Below the pieces are notes generated by a model. The model was not told the origin of the DNA, searched no databases, and saw nothing but the letters and a program-made list of their open reading frames with translations. A stretch of 64,000 nt of DNA from Bryobacteraceae bacterium. Its GTDB lineage: Bacteria; Acidobacteriota; Terriglobia; Bryobacterales; Bryobacteraceae. The translations under genes and the position numbers were made by a program. This document shows, one piece after another, positions 26,829-35,107 of this stretch (the stretch's first letter is position 1; every line of letters starts with the position of its first letter). The stretch spans positions 186,001-250,000 of the forward strand of contig JAIEMJ010000023.1 in the NCBI GenBank assembly GCA_019752335.1. Reading direction: 5' to 3'.

Positions 26829-27209
26829 CTAGGCCGCAGTCATTGCAGCAACAGCGCGTTCGGGTTGGGGCATACAGGCCCGCAGCAGACCACCGAGCCG
26901 TTGAGGCTCAAAGGGCGCCGCGAAGTAGCCCAGTGCGCCCGCTTCTTGCGCATCGATCTGCCGGGACTCTTCCGGCAAACGGCTGACCACAATCACTGCC
27001 GGGTGGGACTTCATCCGCCCGGTGATGCTCATCAAGCTTCGCAGTTCGTGGCCAACGGCCGAGCAGAAGATCAGATCGGCATCATCGATGCCATCGGGGC
27101 AATCGGCGTTGCAGGAGGCGACGTTGAAGCCTCCCAGAACAGCGACCAGCTCTTGTTCCAAAGCAGAGTCGAGGCCAAATAGTAGGATGGACGGTTTTCC
27201 GTTGCTCAT
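26829..27209 (-). CDS. degenerate receiver-domain protein
   Basis: 126 residues starting at ATG 27209, with AGGAA seven bases upstream; the frame is open further to 27389 but lacks support there. The order of strands and helices fits a response-regulator receiver: ILLFGLDSALEQELVAVL, DDADLIFCSAVG, PAVIVVSRLPEE, GALGYFAAPFEPQRLGGLL. The usual acidic pair near the N-terminus is absent, the phosphoacceptor Asp after the third strand is replaced by a C-S region, and the late Lys is replaced by Ala-Pro. It is therefore unlikely to be phosphorylated and may act as a ligand- or protein-binding pseudo-receiver. It is divergent from the ABC ATPase/NtrC cluster. Confidence 0.6.
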   Translation of the reverse strand: MSNGKPSILLFGLDSALEQELVAVLGGFNVASCNADCPDGIDDADLIFCSAVGHELRSLMSITGRMKSHPAVIVVSRLPEESRQIDAQEAGALGYFAAPFEPQRLGGLLRACMPQPERAVAAMTAA

Positions 27210-27438
27210 TCGATATTCCTCATAAACTTCAAAGAGGACCCAGCAATTGCAGCCATGGCCGGATTCAGAAACGACGGGTTGTACAAGCGGAGGCGATGTG
27301 GCGAAATCCATCAACGGGGGAGCCATTCTCATCGGAATGACAGGGTTTCGTCTGAACAGTACCGCTAAAAAAAGGATAAGACAATTCAATGGTGGAAGCC
27401 AATCAATAATCGTAATGGCATTGATGATTGATAATACT

Positions 27439-27471
27439 TAGTACTTATGACCCAGGGGAGGGTAAGTACTA
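27439..27471. promoter_or_regulatory. perfect 9-bp dyad in the divergent intergenic region
   Basis: TAGTACTTA (27439-27447) and TAAGTACTA (27463-27471) are perfect inverted arms separated by 15 bases that themselves carry CCC...GGG. The site lies between the receiver-like gene (minus) and the ABC ATPase gene (plus), where a regulator operator would be expected. The remaining part of this 375-base gap holds no gene. Confidence 0.4.
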
Positions 27472-27541
27472 GTGTTCCAATTCCGGGCGACGCGTCCCAA
27501 AAGCGAACACCGCCGTAAGCTGTTGGTGTTGCAAAGAAAAG

Positions 27542-27558
27542 TCGGGCCAGTGGCCCGA
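27542..27558. promoter_or_regulatory. perfect 7-bp hairpin in the 5' leader of the ABC ATPase
   Basis: TCGGGCC, loop AGT, GGCCCGA, ending 26 bases before the ATG at 27585. It could be an operator or a leader hairpin; no T-run follows. Confidence 0.35.
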
Positions 27559-27584
27559 GAAATGCTGTTTGAAAGAGACCGCTC

Positions 27585-28262
27585 ATGATTTCGCTACGCA
27601 ATATTGAAAAGTTCTTCCAGCACGGGCCCACCAAGTCGTTCGTGTTACGACGTGTAAATTTAGAGATCCGGGAGGGCGAGTTCCTCTCCATCATGGGCCC
27701 GTCCGGGGCCGGTAAGTCGACTTTGCTGCACCTGATCGGCATGCACGACACGGACTGGACGGGAGAATACGACCTGCTCGACCACGCCGTCCACCGCATG
27801 AGCAAGCGCGACCGGAGCGAACTTTACAAGCGTTACTTCGGCTTTGTCTTCCAGAGCTACCATCTGTTGGATAATTTGACAGTTTACGAGAATCTCGAAA
27901 TTCCGCTTTCTTACCGCAACTACAAGCGCGCCGAGCGCGAGAGCATCGTCGCCGATGCGCTCGACCGTTTTCACATCGTCGGCAAGAAGGACCTGTACCC
28001 GAACCAGCTTTCGGGCGGGCAGCAGCAACTGGTGGGCGTCGCGCGGGCGATGATCGCCAATCCCAAGGTGATCCTGGCCGACGAGCCGACGGGCAACCTG
28101 CATTCAAACCAGGGCCGCGAAGTGATGGAGCTCTTTCGCAAGCTAAACGACGAGGGCACGACTATCATCCAAGTGACGCATTCGGAAGCCAACGCCGCCT
28201 ATGGCCATCGCGTGATTCAAATTGAAGACGGCTGGATTTCGAGCGAGACGAAGAACCGGTAA
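27585..28262 (+). CDS. ABC transporter ATP-binding protein (LolD/MacB type)
   Basis: 225 residues. Walker A GPSGAGKS (about 39-46), Q-loop FGFVFQSYHLLDNLTVYENL, signature LSGGQQQL and Walker B VILADEPTGNL are all intact, and the length and DNLTVYENLEIPLSY region fit the MacB/LolD/FtsE group. Members drive lipoprotein release, peptide export or other mechanotransmission. No permease gene is next to it; it is followed by an NtrC-type regulator 6 bases later. Ribosome-binding site AAGAGA is about eight bases before ATG. Confidence 0.92.
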   Translation: MISLRNIEKFFQHGPTKSFVLRRVNLEIREGEFLSIMGPSGAGKSTLLHLIGMHDTDWTGEYDLLDHAVHRMSKRDRSELYKRYFGFVFQSYHLLDNLTVYENLEIPLSYRNYKRAERESIVADALDRFHIVGKKDLYPNQLSGGQQQLVGVARAMIANPKVILADEPTGNLHSNQGREVMELFRKLNDEGTTIIQVTHSEANAAYGHRVIQIEDGWISSETKNR

Positions 28263-28268
28263 ATACCC

Positions 28269-29633
28269 ATGCGCTCGAACGACACTCCCCGCGTCCTGAT
28301 CGCCGATGACCAGCCCGATGTTCTGGTGGCCTTGAAGCTGCTGCTGAAGGGCGAGGGCTATCAGATTGAACAAGCTGCCAGCCCACAGCAGATTCTGAAT
28401 GCGCTCGAAACGCGCGAGTACGACCTGGTGCTGATGGACCTTAACTACACGCGCGACACGACGTCGGGCCAGGAAGGGCTGGATCTGTTGAACAAGATCG
28501 GCGCGATTGATCCGGCGATTCCCATCGTCGTGATGACGGCCTGGGGCAGCGTCGAGTTGGCCGTGGAGGCCGTGCGCCGGGGAGCGCGGGACTTCATCCC
28601 GAAGCCGTGGGAGAATGCGCGCCTGCTCACCATCGTCAAGACACAGCTCGACCTGGGCGCCGCCTTGCGTAAGGGCATGCGTCTCGAAGCCGAGAACAAG
28701 CTGCTGCGCCTGGAAGGCGGGCCGCTGATGATCGCGGGCAGTGAGGCGATGCAGCCCGTGCTGCAGATGATCTCGCGCATCGGCCCGTCGGACGCGAACG
28801 TGCTGATCACGGGCGAACCGGGCACGGGCAAGGAGGTGGTGGCACGAACGCTCTACGCGCAGAGCAGCCGGGGCGCGAAGCCGATGGTGACGGTGAACGC
28901 GGGCGGCCTGGCCGAAGGCGTTTTCGAAAGCGAACTCTTCGGGCACGTCCGCGGCGCTTACACGGACGCGAAGGCGGATCGGGTGGGCCGGTTTGAGCTG
29001 GCCGATGGTGGCACGCTCTTCCTGGATGAAATCGCCAATGTGCCGATGCCGCTGCAGGCCAAGCTCCTACGCGTCCTGGAGACGGGCGAGATGGAGAAAG
29101 TGGGCTCGTCGCGGACGGTGAAGGTGGACGTGCGCATTATCTCCGCCACCAACGCCGATCTGCACGCCGAGGCCGCCAATCAGCGCTTCCGTGAGGATCT
29201 GCTCTTCCGTTTGAACACGATTGAGATTCACTTGCCGCCGTTGCGCGACCGGCGCGAAGACATTCCGCCCCTGGCGGCGCACTTCCTCAAGACCCACGCC
29301 CAGCGCTATCGCAAGCCCCTAACCGGTTTCGACGCGCCGGCGCTGAATGCGCTGATGGAGAATCGTTGGCAGGGCAACGTCCGCGAATTGAACCACGTGA
29401 TTGAGCGCGCCGTGCTGCTGGCGCAGGATACGCAGATCCGGTTGGCGGATCTGGCGCTGCGCACGGGCCCCGGCATCGTGCCGCGCCTGGAGGAGATGTC
29501 GCTCGAAGAAGTGGAGAGTCATTTGATTCGCAAGGCGCTTGACCGGTATCAGGGCAACGTGTCGCAGGCCGCCGGCGCGCTGGGTTTGAGTCGTAGCGCA
29601 TTGTACCGGCGACTGCAACGTTATGGACTTTAA
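28269..29633 (+). CDS. NtrC-family sigma-54-dependent response regulator
   Basis: 454 residues: receiver domain (VLIADDQPDV, phosphoacceptor Asp in LVLMDLNYTRD), AAA+ domain (Walker A GEPGTGKE, GTLFLDEIAN, arginine region FREDLLFRLN) and a Fis-type DNA-binding helix-turn-helix at the end (AAGALGLSRSALYRRLQRY). The sigma-54 contact loop usually written GAFTGA reads GAYTDA here (in HVRGAYTDAKADRVGRF), a variant that may affect coupling to sigma-54. The cognate kinase is the NtrY-like gene at 30048, separated by 414 bases of repeats. Confidence 0.94.
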   Translation: MRSNDTPRVLIADDQPDVLVALKLLLKGEGYQIEQAASPQQILNALETREYDLVLMDLNYTRDTTSGQEGLDLLNKIGAIDPAIPIVVMTAWGSVELAVEAVRRGARDFIPKPWENARLLTIVKTQLDLGAALRKGMRLEAENKLLRLEGGPLMIAGSEAMQPVLQMISRIGPSDANVLITGEPGTGKEVVARTLYAQSSRGAKPMVTVNAGGLAEGVFESELFGHVRGAYTDAKADRVGRFELADGGTLFLDEIANVPMPLQAKLLRVLETGEMEKVGSSRTVKVDVRIISATNADLHAEAANQRFREDLLFRLNTIEIHLPPLRDRREDIPPLAAHFLKTHAQRYRKPLTGFDAPALNALMENRWQGNVRELNHVIERAVLLAQDTQIRLADLALRTGPGIVPRLEEMSLEEVESHLIRKALDRYQGNVSQAAGALGLSRSALYRRLQRYGL

Positions 29634-30047
29634 CACGCTCGTGGCATTCGTACGCGTTTGGGAACGAACCCCGACCGTCAGGGAGGGGATTGCTAAGTCA
29701 GCGCTAAATGCCCAAGCCGGCCTTCTAGCCCACCTCGTAAGAAGCTCAGGAAAAATCCACTCGCTCCCCGAATTGGAGCGAGCCCCGGACAGCCCGCCGT
29801 GTAAGCGGCGGGGCACGTTCCGCCACTTTCCCGCGAAAACCCCAGCAAAACAGCGGTATTCTGAGTGCGTGGCCCCATCGCTCACGCGATGGGCTGTCCG
29901 GGTTTCGGCAGCCAGCAACATTCTTTCTGAGCTTCTAAGAGGTGGGGCACCGTGGCCGCTTTCCGGCGAAACCCTCGGGAAAAGCGGGACAATTCGTGAT
30001 CGTTGCCCCGCCGCTGACGCGGCGGGCTCCTCGGCGAGGTCTTCACG
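29634..30047. repeat. 414-bp intergenic block of palindromic repeats between regulator and kinase
   Basis: No credible gene is seen. Four dyads occur: 29761-29781 (TCGCTCC/GGAGCGA), 29793-29812 (CCCGCCG/CGGCGGG), 29874-29893 (CCCATCGC/GCGATGGG, loop TCAC) and 30007-30026 (CCCGCCGC/GCGGCGGG, loop TGAC). The stretch 29841-29905 matches the reverse complement of 2401-2470, and CGTTGCCCCGCCGCT at 30001 recurs at 2564. The block lies between two genes expected to form one operon, so it looks like inserted repeat DNA. Confidence 0.8.
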
Positions 30048-31394
30048 GTGACCCACGAACGACGCATCCAACTGCTCGCATTGGCCGCCGGCGCGCCCGC
30101 GGTTACGACGGTCCTGCTCATCCTCTGGTGGCAGGGCGACTACACGCCCAAAGTCCAATGGACGCTGACGGCGCTGGCCGTGGGTACGTGGCTGGGCTGT
30201 GCGGCGGCCGTGCGCGAGCGGGTGGCCTCACCTTTGCGCACGCTGGCCAATCTGATGGAGGCTATGCGTGAGGGCGACTATTCCATTCGCGCCCGGCAGG
30301 CACAAGAAGACGACGCGCTCGGCGACGTGATGCAGCAGGTGAACCAGATGAGCACTACGCTGCGCGCGCAGCGTCTGGGCGCCCTGGAAGCGACTACGCT
30401 GCTGCGCAAGGTGATGGCCGAAATCGACGTCGCGCTTTTCGCTTTTGATCCCGAACAGAAGCTCAAGCTGATCAACCCGGCGGGCGAACGCGTGCTGGGC
30501 CAACCCGCCGAGCGAATCATGAACCTGACCGCCACGGCGCTCGGCCTGGCCGATTGCCTGGGCGAAGAGACCGTGGCGCCGGAGATCGTGCAGAAGAGCT
30601 TCCCTGCAGGCACGGGCCGGTGGGCGCTGCATCGCGGCCTGTATCGTGAGGGCGGCGTCCCGCATCAACTGCTCGTCTTAAGCGACCTCACCAAGACCCT
30701 GCGCGAGGAAGAGCTACAAGCCTGGCAGCGTATCGTACGCGTCCTGGGACACGAGATGAACAACTCGCTCACGCCGATCAAGTCCATCGCGGGCAGCCTG
30801 GGTTTGCTGCTGAAGCGCGAGCCGCTGGACGAGGACTGGCGGCAGGACACGTTGCAGGGCTTAGAGGTAATCGCTACGCGCTCAGAGAGCCTGAGCCGCT
30901 TCCTTGGCTCCTACGCACGCCTGGCCAAGTTGCCCAAGCCGGTGATGGCGCCGATTGACGTACCGGCGCTGGTGCGGCGGACGATCGCCCTGGAGACGCG
31001 TCTGCCGTGCACCATGATCGAGGGGCCGGGCGTGACGGTGCGCGGCGATAGTGACCAGCTGGAGCAGGTGCTGATCAACCTGGTGAAGAACGCGGTGGAC
31101 GCGTCGCTGGAGGCGGGGTGGAAGTCGCACGAGAAGCTGGTGGAGGTCGGCTGGGCGGTGCAGACGCCGCTGGGAGGCGCGCCGCAACTCGAAATCTGGA
31201 TCGGCGACCGCGGCCCTGGCCTGGCCAGCACCGCGAATCTCTTCGTGCCCTTCTTCACCACCAAGCCCGGCGGCTCTGGCATCGGCCTGGTGCTGGCGAG
31301 GCAAATCGTGGAAGGCCACGGCGGCAGCCTGACGCTCGAGAATCGCGAGCCCGGCCCCGGGTGCGAGGCCCGCGTGATTCTGCCGTTTAGCTAA
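30048..31394 (+). CDS. NtrY-like sensor histidine kinase
   Basis: 448 residues: two transmembrane helices (about 8-28 and 38-58), a HAMP domain (SPLRTLANLMEAMREGDYSIRA), a PAS-like part (IDVALFAFDPEQKLKLINPAGERVLG), the phosphoacceptor region VLGHEMNNSLTPIKSIAGSL and an HATPase domain with LINLVKNAVDAS, GDRGPGL and GSGIGLVLARQI. GTG 30048 is the start, with CGAGGTC upstream. It should phosphorylate the NtrC-type protein at 28269. Its last 4 bases overlap the convergent SDR gene. Confidence 0.93.
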   Translation: MTHERRIQLLALAAGAPAVTTVLLILWWQGDYTPKVQWTLTALAVGTWLGCAAAVRERVASPLRTLANLMEAMREGDYSIRARQAQEDDALGDVMQQVNQMSTTLRAQRLGALEATTLLRKVMAEIDVALFAFDPEQKLKLINPAGERVLGQPAERIMNLTATALGLADCLGEETVAPEIVQKSFPAGTGRWALHRGLYREGGVPHQLLVLSDLTKTLREEELQAWQRIVRVLGHEMNNSLTPIKSIAGSLGLLLKREPLDEDWRQDTLQGLEVIATRSESLSRFLGSYARLAKLPKPVMAPIDVPALVRRTIALETRLPCTMIEGPGVTVRGDSDQLEQVLINLVKNAVDASLEAGWKSHEKLVEVGWAVQTPLGGAPQLEIWIGDRGPGLASTANLFVPFFTTKPGGSGIGLVLARQIVEGHGGSLTLENREPGPGCEARVILPFS

Positions 31395-32161
31395 AGAATA
31401 TTGGCGAGCGTGCCGCCATCGATCAGGAGCGTCGTGCCGGTGATATAGCTGCCGGCTTCGCTGCCAAGCAGGAGTGCTGCGCCAGCGATCTCTTCGGGGC
31501 GTCCCCAACGTTTCAGCGCCGTACGTTCGGTGAACTCCTGCTTCTGCGTCTCGTTCAAGAGGCCCAGCGGCAATTCGGTGAGGAACGGGCCGGGCGCGAG
31601 GCAATTTACGGTGACGTTGTAGGGCCCGAGGTCGAGAGCGCTGGAGCGCGCAAGGCCGATCAGGGCGGACTTGGTGGCGCTGTAGGCGTTGCGCTCCTTC
31701 TTGCCGCCCAAGCCGAGCACCGACGAGGTATGAATCACGCGTCCCCAGCGGCGCTCCATCATCTGCGGCAGCAGGGCGCGGGTGAGGCGCATGATGCCGG
31801 AGAGGTTCAACTCAAGTACGCGATCCCAGGCTTCGTCGGTGATTTGATCCGCGCGTTGCGGCTGATTGCCGCCGGCGTTGTTCACCAGGATGTCCACGCG
31901 GCCAAAGCGCTTCAGCGCCTCATCGGCGAGGCGTTGGGGCTCGGCGCGATTGGCCAGGTCAGCAGTGATCCATTCAACGCGCGTGGAGAGGCCGGCTTTG
32001 ACTTCGGCGGCCGCGGCTCGCAGTTCTTCCTCGCCCCGCGAGCAGATTAGAATTTGGGCGCCGTGTTCGGCGTAGGCGCGCGCCATGGCCTTGCCGAGTC
32101 CGCGGCTACCGCCGGTGATGAGGGCCACGCGGCCAGAAAGGTCAAAGAGTTTTTCGTACAT
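31391..32161 (-). CDS. SDR-family oxidoreductase
   Basis: Short-chain dehydrogenase/reductase of 256 residues. The cofactor motif is TGGSRGLGKAMA, with NNAGGNQP and the catalytic triad in VIHTSSVLG and YSATKSALIGLARS (Tyr-x3-Lys). The C-terminus (YITGTTLLIDGGTLAN) is typical of the gluconate 5-dehydrogenase/FabG-like group. The substrate cannot be deduced. It lies 51 bases from the molybdenum hydroxylase gene on the same strand but has its own start. Confidence 0.9.
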   Translation of the reverse strand: MYEKLFDLSGRVALITGGSRGLGKAMARAYAEHGAQILICSRGEEELRAAAAEVKAGLSTRVEWITADLANRAEPQRLADEALKRFGRVDILVNNAGGNQPQRADQITDEAWDRVLELNLSGIMRLTRALLPQMMERRWGRVIHTSSVLGLGGKKERNAYSATKSALIGLARSSALDLGPYNVTVNCLAPGPFLTELPLGLLNETQKQEFTERTALKRWGRPEEIAGAALLLGSEAGSYITGTTLLIDGGTLANIL

Positions 32162-32211
32162 GGAGATTGATCATATCCCGGGACAAGACTCTTAGAGGCG
32201 TGCCGGAGCCG

Positions 32212-34563
32212 TCACACGCGGTCGACACCCGCGGCTTTCAGGGCGGCCAACACCCGCGCCGCGCGGAACGGCACTCTTCGCAAGCGGACGCCGGTGGCAT
32301 CGAAAATTGCGTTGGCGATGGCGGCTAAGGTGGGCTTGCAGGTTGCTTCGCCACCCCCATAGGGCGAGAGATCAGGCCGGTCCGGCTGGGGATCCCCGTT
32401 CACCAACAGGACGTCGATGGTCTCCGGGACGTCGGCGTGGCGCAACGTCGGATGCGAGATCCAATCGCGGCTGGTGACTTTTTCCGTGTCGAACATCACC
32501 TCTTCGTGGAGCGCCCGGCTCAGCGAATGGAGCATGCCGCATTCAGCAACCCGGCGCAGACCTTCCGGATTCACCACCAGGCCGCAATCATAGGCGCACA
32601 CCATGCGCTTCGCCCACACGTGACCGGTCTCGCGATTCACCTCTACCTCGGCCATTTGCGCGACGACGCTCTGGCCCCGGAACGAATAAGCGACGCCGCG
32701 GCCCGTGAGGACTTGACCCTTGCCGCGCGGCTTGGGCCCCACGCGTTTCTCCCAGCCAAACTTGGCGGCGGCGGCCTGCAGCACGGCAAGGGAGCGGGCA
32801 CGCCGGAAGCCGCTATCCTCGCGTGCGGAGGCGCCGAGCAACTGCAACCGGAACTCAAGAGGATCAGCCTTGGCGGCCAAGGCGAGTTCGTCGATGAAGG
32901 ACTCGGAGGCGAACGTCACTTGCGGTCCGTCGGGGTCGCGCAGGTTCCCCGTGCGAAGCGGCGTTTCCCAAATTAGCGGCAGACCCACCACCTCGCCCAG
33001 CATGCGGCGATGAGGAATCGCGTAGACATCGGAAGGCATTGAGGCGCGGCCCGGGGCTGGCGTTTTCCGCCGGATGCCCATCAAGTGGGCGATCAAAACG
33101 GAGTCCGGCTCATTGTAGCCAGTGTGGTTGTAATCACAGGCCCGGGCATTGTATTCATAGGCCGTCAATGCTCGTTGGGCATCAAGCGCGCCACGCATTT
33201 TGATGAGATACGCGGGCCCCTTGGTGTCCCACGCCGTTTCTTCGTCGCGCATCCACTGCATCCGCACCGGGCGCGCGATTTCCTTGGCGAGCCAAGCCGC
33301 CTCGCAAGCCGCGTCCTCGCAGGCGCTGCGGCCAAAACTAGGTGCGCCCTGCATCCAAACCACGCGCACCCGGTCACGGTGTAGGCCCAGAAAGTCCGCC
33401 ACGCAGGTACGCATACTGTAGGACTTCATGTCGTTCGAATAGATCGTCATCTGCCCATTCGAGGGGTCGGCGGTGGCTACGGCGCCCGAAAACGAGGTAT
33501 GGCCTTGAAAGGGGATCTCGTACTCGGCTTCGACTTTCAAGGCGGCGCTCGTGAATGACGTGTCGGGGTCGCCCTCTACGACTGGCGCCGACTTCGAAGT
33601 GGGGACCGCGGCACGCATGTACTCGAAGAGATCCTCAGACCGGGGAAAAGGCGCGGCGGCGGGCTTTTCCCAAGATGTTTTCAACTGCCGCGCGCCCTCA
33701 ATGGCCTGCTCTTCGCGTTCAAAGACGACGGCCACATAGTTGCCCTTGCTCAACACGCGAACGAAGCCAGGCAGGCCCCGGACGGAGGCTTCATCGACGC
33801 TCAGGAGTTTCGCGCCGGCATACGGCGGTTTCACGTTGCGGGCGTGTACCATGCCGGGCAGCTTCACATCCCCTGCCCACTTGAGCGACCCATCCACTTT
33901 GGCGGGAATGTCATCTCGCTGCAGCGATTGGCCCGTGTACTTCAGTTGCTGTACCGGCTTCACCTTGGCCAGCCCGGTAGCGGACATGACGTTGTTGCCC
34001 GTGAGGGTGACGTTGAATCTTTTGCCGGCGATCAGTTCCCCATAGCTGACGCGCTTGGACGGATCGGCTTGGAGCGAGATCACCGCGTCGTGCACCGCGA
34101 GTTGATCGACCGGCGCTCCCAGGCGGGCGGAGGCCATTTCGAGCAGCACGCGGCGGGCTTCGGCGGCGGCCCGGCGCATCGGGCGCGAGTCATACTCGAG
34201 CGCCGTGGACCCGCCGGAACCGCCCTGGTTCACCGTAATGTCGGTGCTGCCCATAATGCAGGCCGTGCGGTTGAAGGCGATGTCGAGTTCGTCGGCCATC
34301 AACTGCCGGAAGCTCGTGCCGGTGCCTTGGCCGGGGTCGGTCTTGCCGACGTAGAAGGTGGCGGTATTGTCCTGGTGAATCACGATCCAGGAGTCGAGTT
34401 GGCGGAAATCGGGGTCGCGGTAAGGACCTGGCGGGGGATTCGTTTGGGCCACACCGGGCGTCGCGAGGCTGACGGCGAACAGTCCGGCGCTCTTGAGAAA
34501 ATTACGGCGGTGGGAGGAGAGAAGTTCCTCAATCTGGCGAGGGATCACACTTTCGACGCTCAT
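32212..34563 (-). CDS. molybdopterin-binding subunit of an exported aldehyde/isoquinoline-type oxidoreductase
   Basis: 783 residues of the xanthine-dehydrogenase family large subunit, IorB type. A Tat signal (SSHRRNFLKSAGLFAVSLATPGVA) shows export with the cofactor bound. GKTDPGQGTGTSFRQLMADEL and the C-terminal YGGGEATCKPTLAAIANAI match the molybdopterin dinucleotide-binding regions. ATG 34563 overlaps the stop of the iron-sulphur subunit (ATGA, 34560-34563), so I reject the upstream open frame to 34794. The pair would oxidise an aldehyde or N-heterocycle in the periplasm and pass electrons on; no cytochrome or maturation gene is adjacent. Confidence 0.9.
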   Translation of the reverse strand: MSVESVIPRQIEELLSSHRRNFLKSAGLFAVSLATPGVAQTNPPPGPYRDPDFRQLDSWIVIHQDNTATFYVGKTDPGQGTGTSFRQLMADELDIAFNRTACIMGSTDITVNQGGSGGSTALEYDSRPMRRAAAEARRVLLEMASARLGAPVDQLAVHDAVISLQADPSKRVSYGELIAGKRFNVTLTGNNVMSATGLAKVKPVQQLKYTGQSLQRDDIPAKVDGSLKWAGDVKLPGMVHARNVKPPYAGAKLLSVDEASVRGLPGFVRVLSKGNYVAVVFEREEQAIEGARQLKTSWEKPAAAPFPRSEDLFEYMRAAVPTSKSAPVVEGDPDTSFTSAALKVEAEYEIPFQGHTSFSGAVATADPSNGQMTIYSNDMKSYSMRTCVADFLGLHRDRVRVVWMQGAPSFGRSACEDAACEAAWLAKEIARPVRMQWMRDEETAWDTKGPAYLIKMRGALDAQRALTAYEYNARACDYNHTGYNEPDSVLIAHLMGIRRKTPAPGRASMPSDVYAIPHRRMLGEVVGLPLIWETPLRTGNLRDPDGPQVTFASESFIDELALAAKADPLEFRLQLLGASAREDSGFRRARSLAVLQAAAAKFGWEKRVGPKPRGKGQVLTGRGVAYSFRGQSVVAQMAEVEVNRETGHVWAKRMVCAYDCGLVVNPEGLRRVAECGMLHSLSRALHEEVMFDTEKVTSRDWISHPTLRHADVPETIDVLLVNGDPQPDRPDLSPYGGGEATCKPTLAAIANAIFDATGVRLRRVPFRAARVLAALKAAGVDRV

Positions 34564-35060
34564 GCCACCACTTCCTTCTCTTCGCCGGTGGCGGAGGCGC
34601 CGGCGATGGCCTTGGCGGCGCGCTTCACCGCGGCCTGGACGCGATAGTAAGTCATGCAACGGCAAAGCGTCGGGTTCAGGGCCGTGCGAATTTGACCATC
34701 GGTGGGATGCGGATTCTTGTCGAGCAGCACCTTCGCGGCGAGAATCTGTCCGTTCTGGCAGAAGCCGCATTGGGGCACCTGCTCGGCGATCCAAGCCTGT
34801 TGGAGTGGATGTAGCTGGCCGTTCTCACTCAATCCCTCGAGCGTCGTAATCTCGCCTTTGACGGAGGACATGGGCAGAACACACGATCGCTGGATGGCGC
34901 CGTTGATCAACACGGAGCACGCGCCGCACTGCGCGAGACCGCAACCAAAGCGCGGCCCATGCAGATCGAGGTCATTGCGCAGCACGTACAACAGTGGGGT
35001 GGTGGGATCTACGTCTACGGTATGCGTTCGGCGGTTGACCTTGAGAGTGAACTTGCTCAT
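34560..35060 (-). CDS. [2Fe-2S] subunit of molybdenum hydroxylase (IorA/CoxS type)
   Basis: 166 residues. The plant-ferredoxin-type cluster site is intact as CGLAQCGAC plus a Cys 12 residues later, and the second cluster is CGFCQNGQI...CRCM. Both are needed for electron transfer from the molybdenum cofactor. It has no signal peptide of its own, so it is presumably carried out with the Tat-signalled partner. It is the upstream gene of the two. Confidence 0.93.
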   Translation of the reverse strand: MSKFTLKVNRRTHTVDVDPTTPLLYVLRNDLDLHGPRFGCGLAQCGACSVLINGAIQRSCVLPMSSVKGEITTLEGLSENGQLHPLQQAWIAEQVPQCGFCQNGQILAAKVLLDKNPHPTDGQIRTALNPTLCRCMTYYRVQAAVKRAAKAIAGASATGEEKEVVA

Positions 35061-35107
35061 TGGGGTAATCGCGTCTCCTTCTTTTGGATGCTATCACTCC
35101 GCGCCGG

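Noticed and set aside
29623-30051. 142-codon open frame across the repeat block
   Set aside because: It runs through four palindromes, overlaps the real regulator end, and its product has no recognisable fold or start signal.
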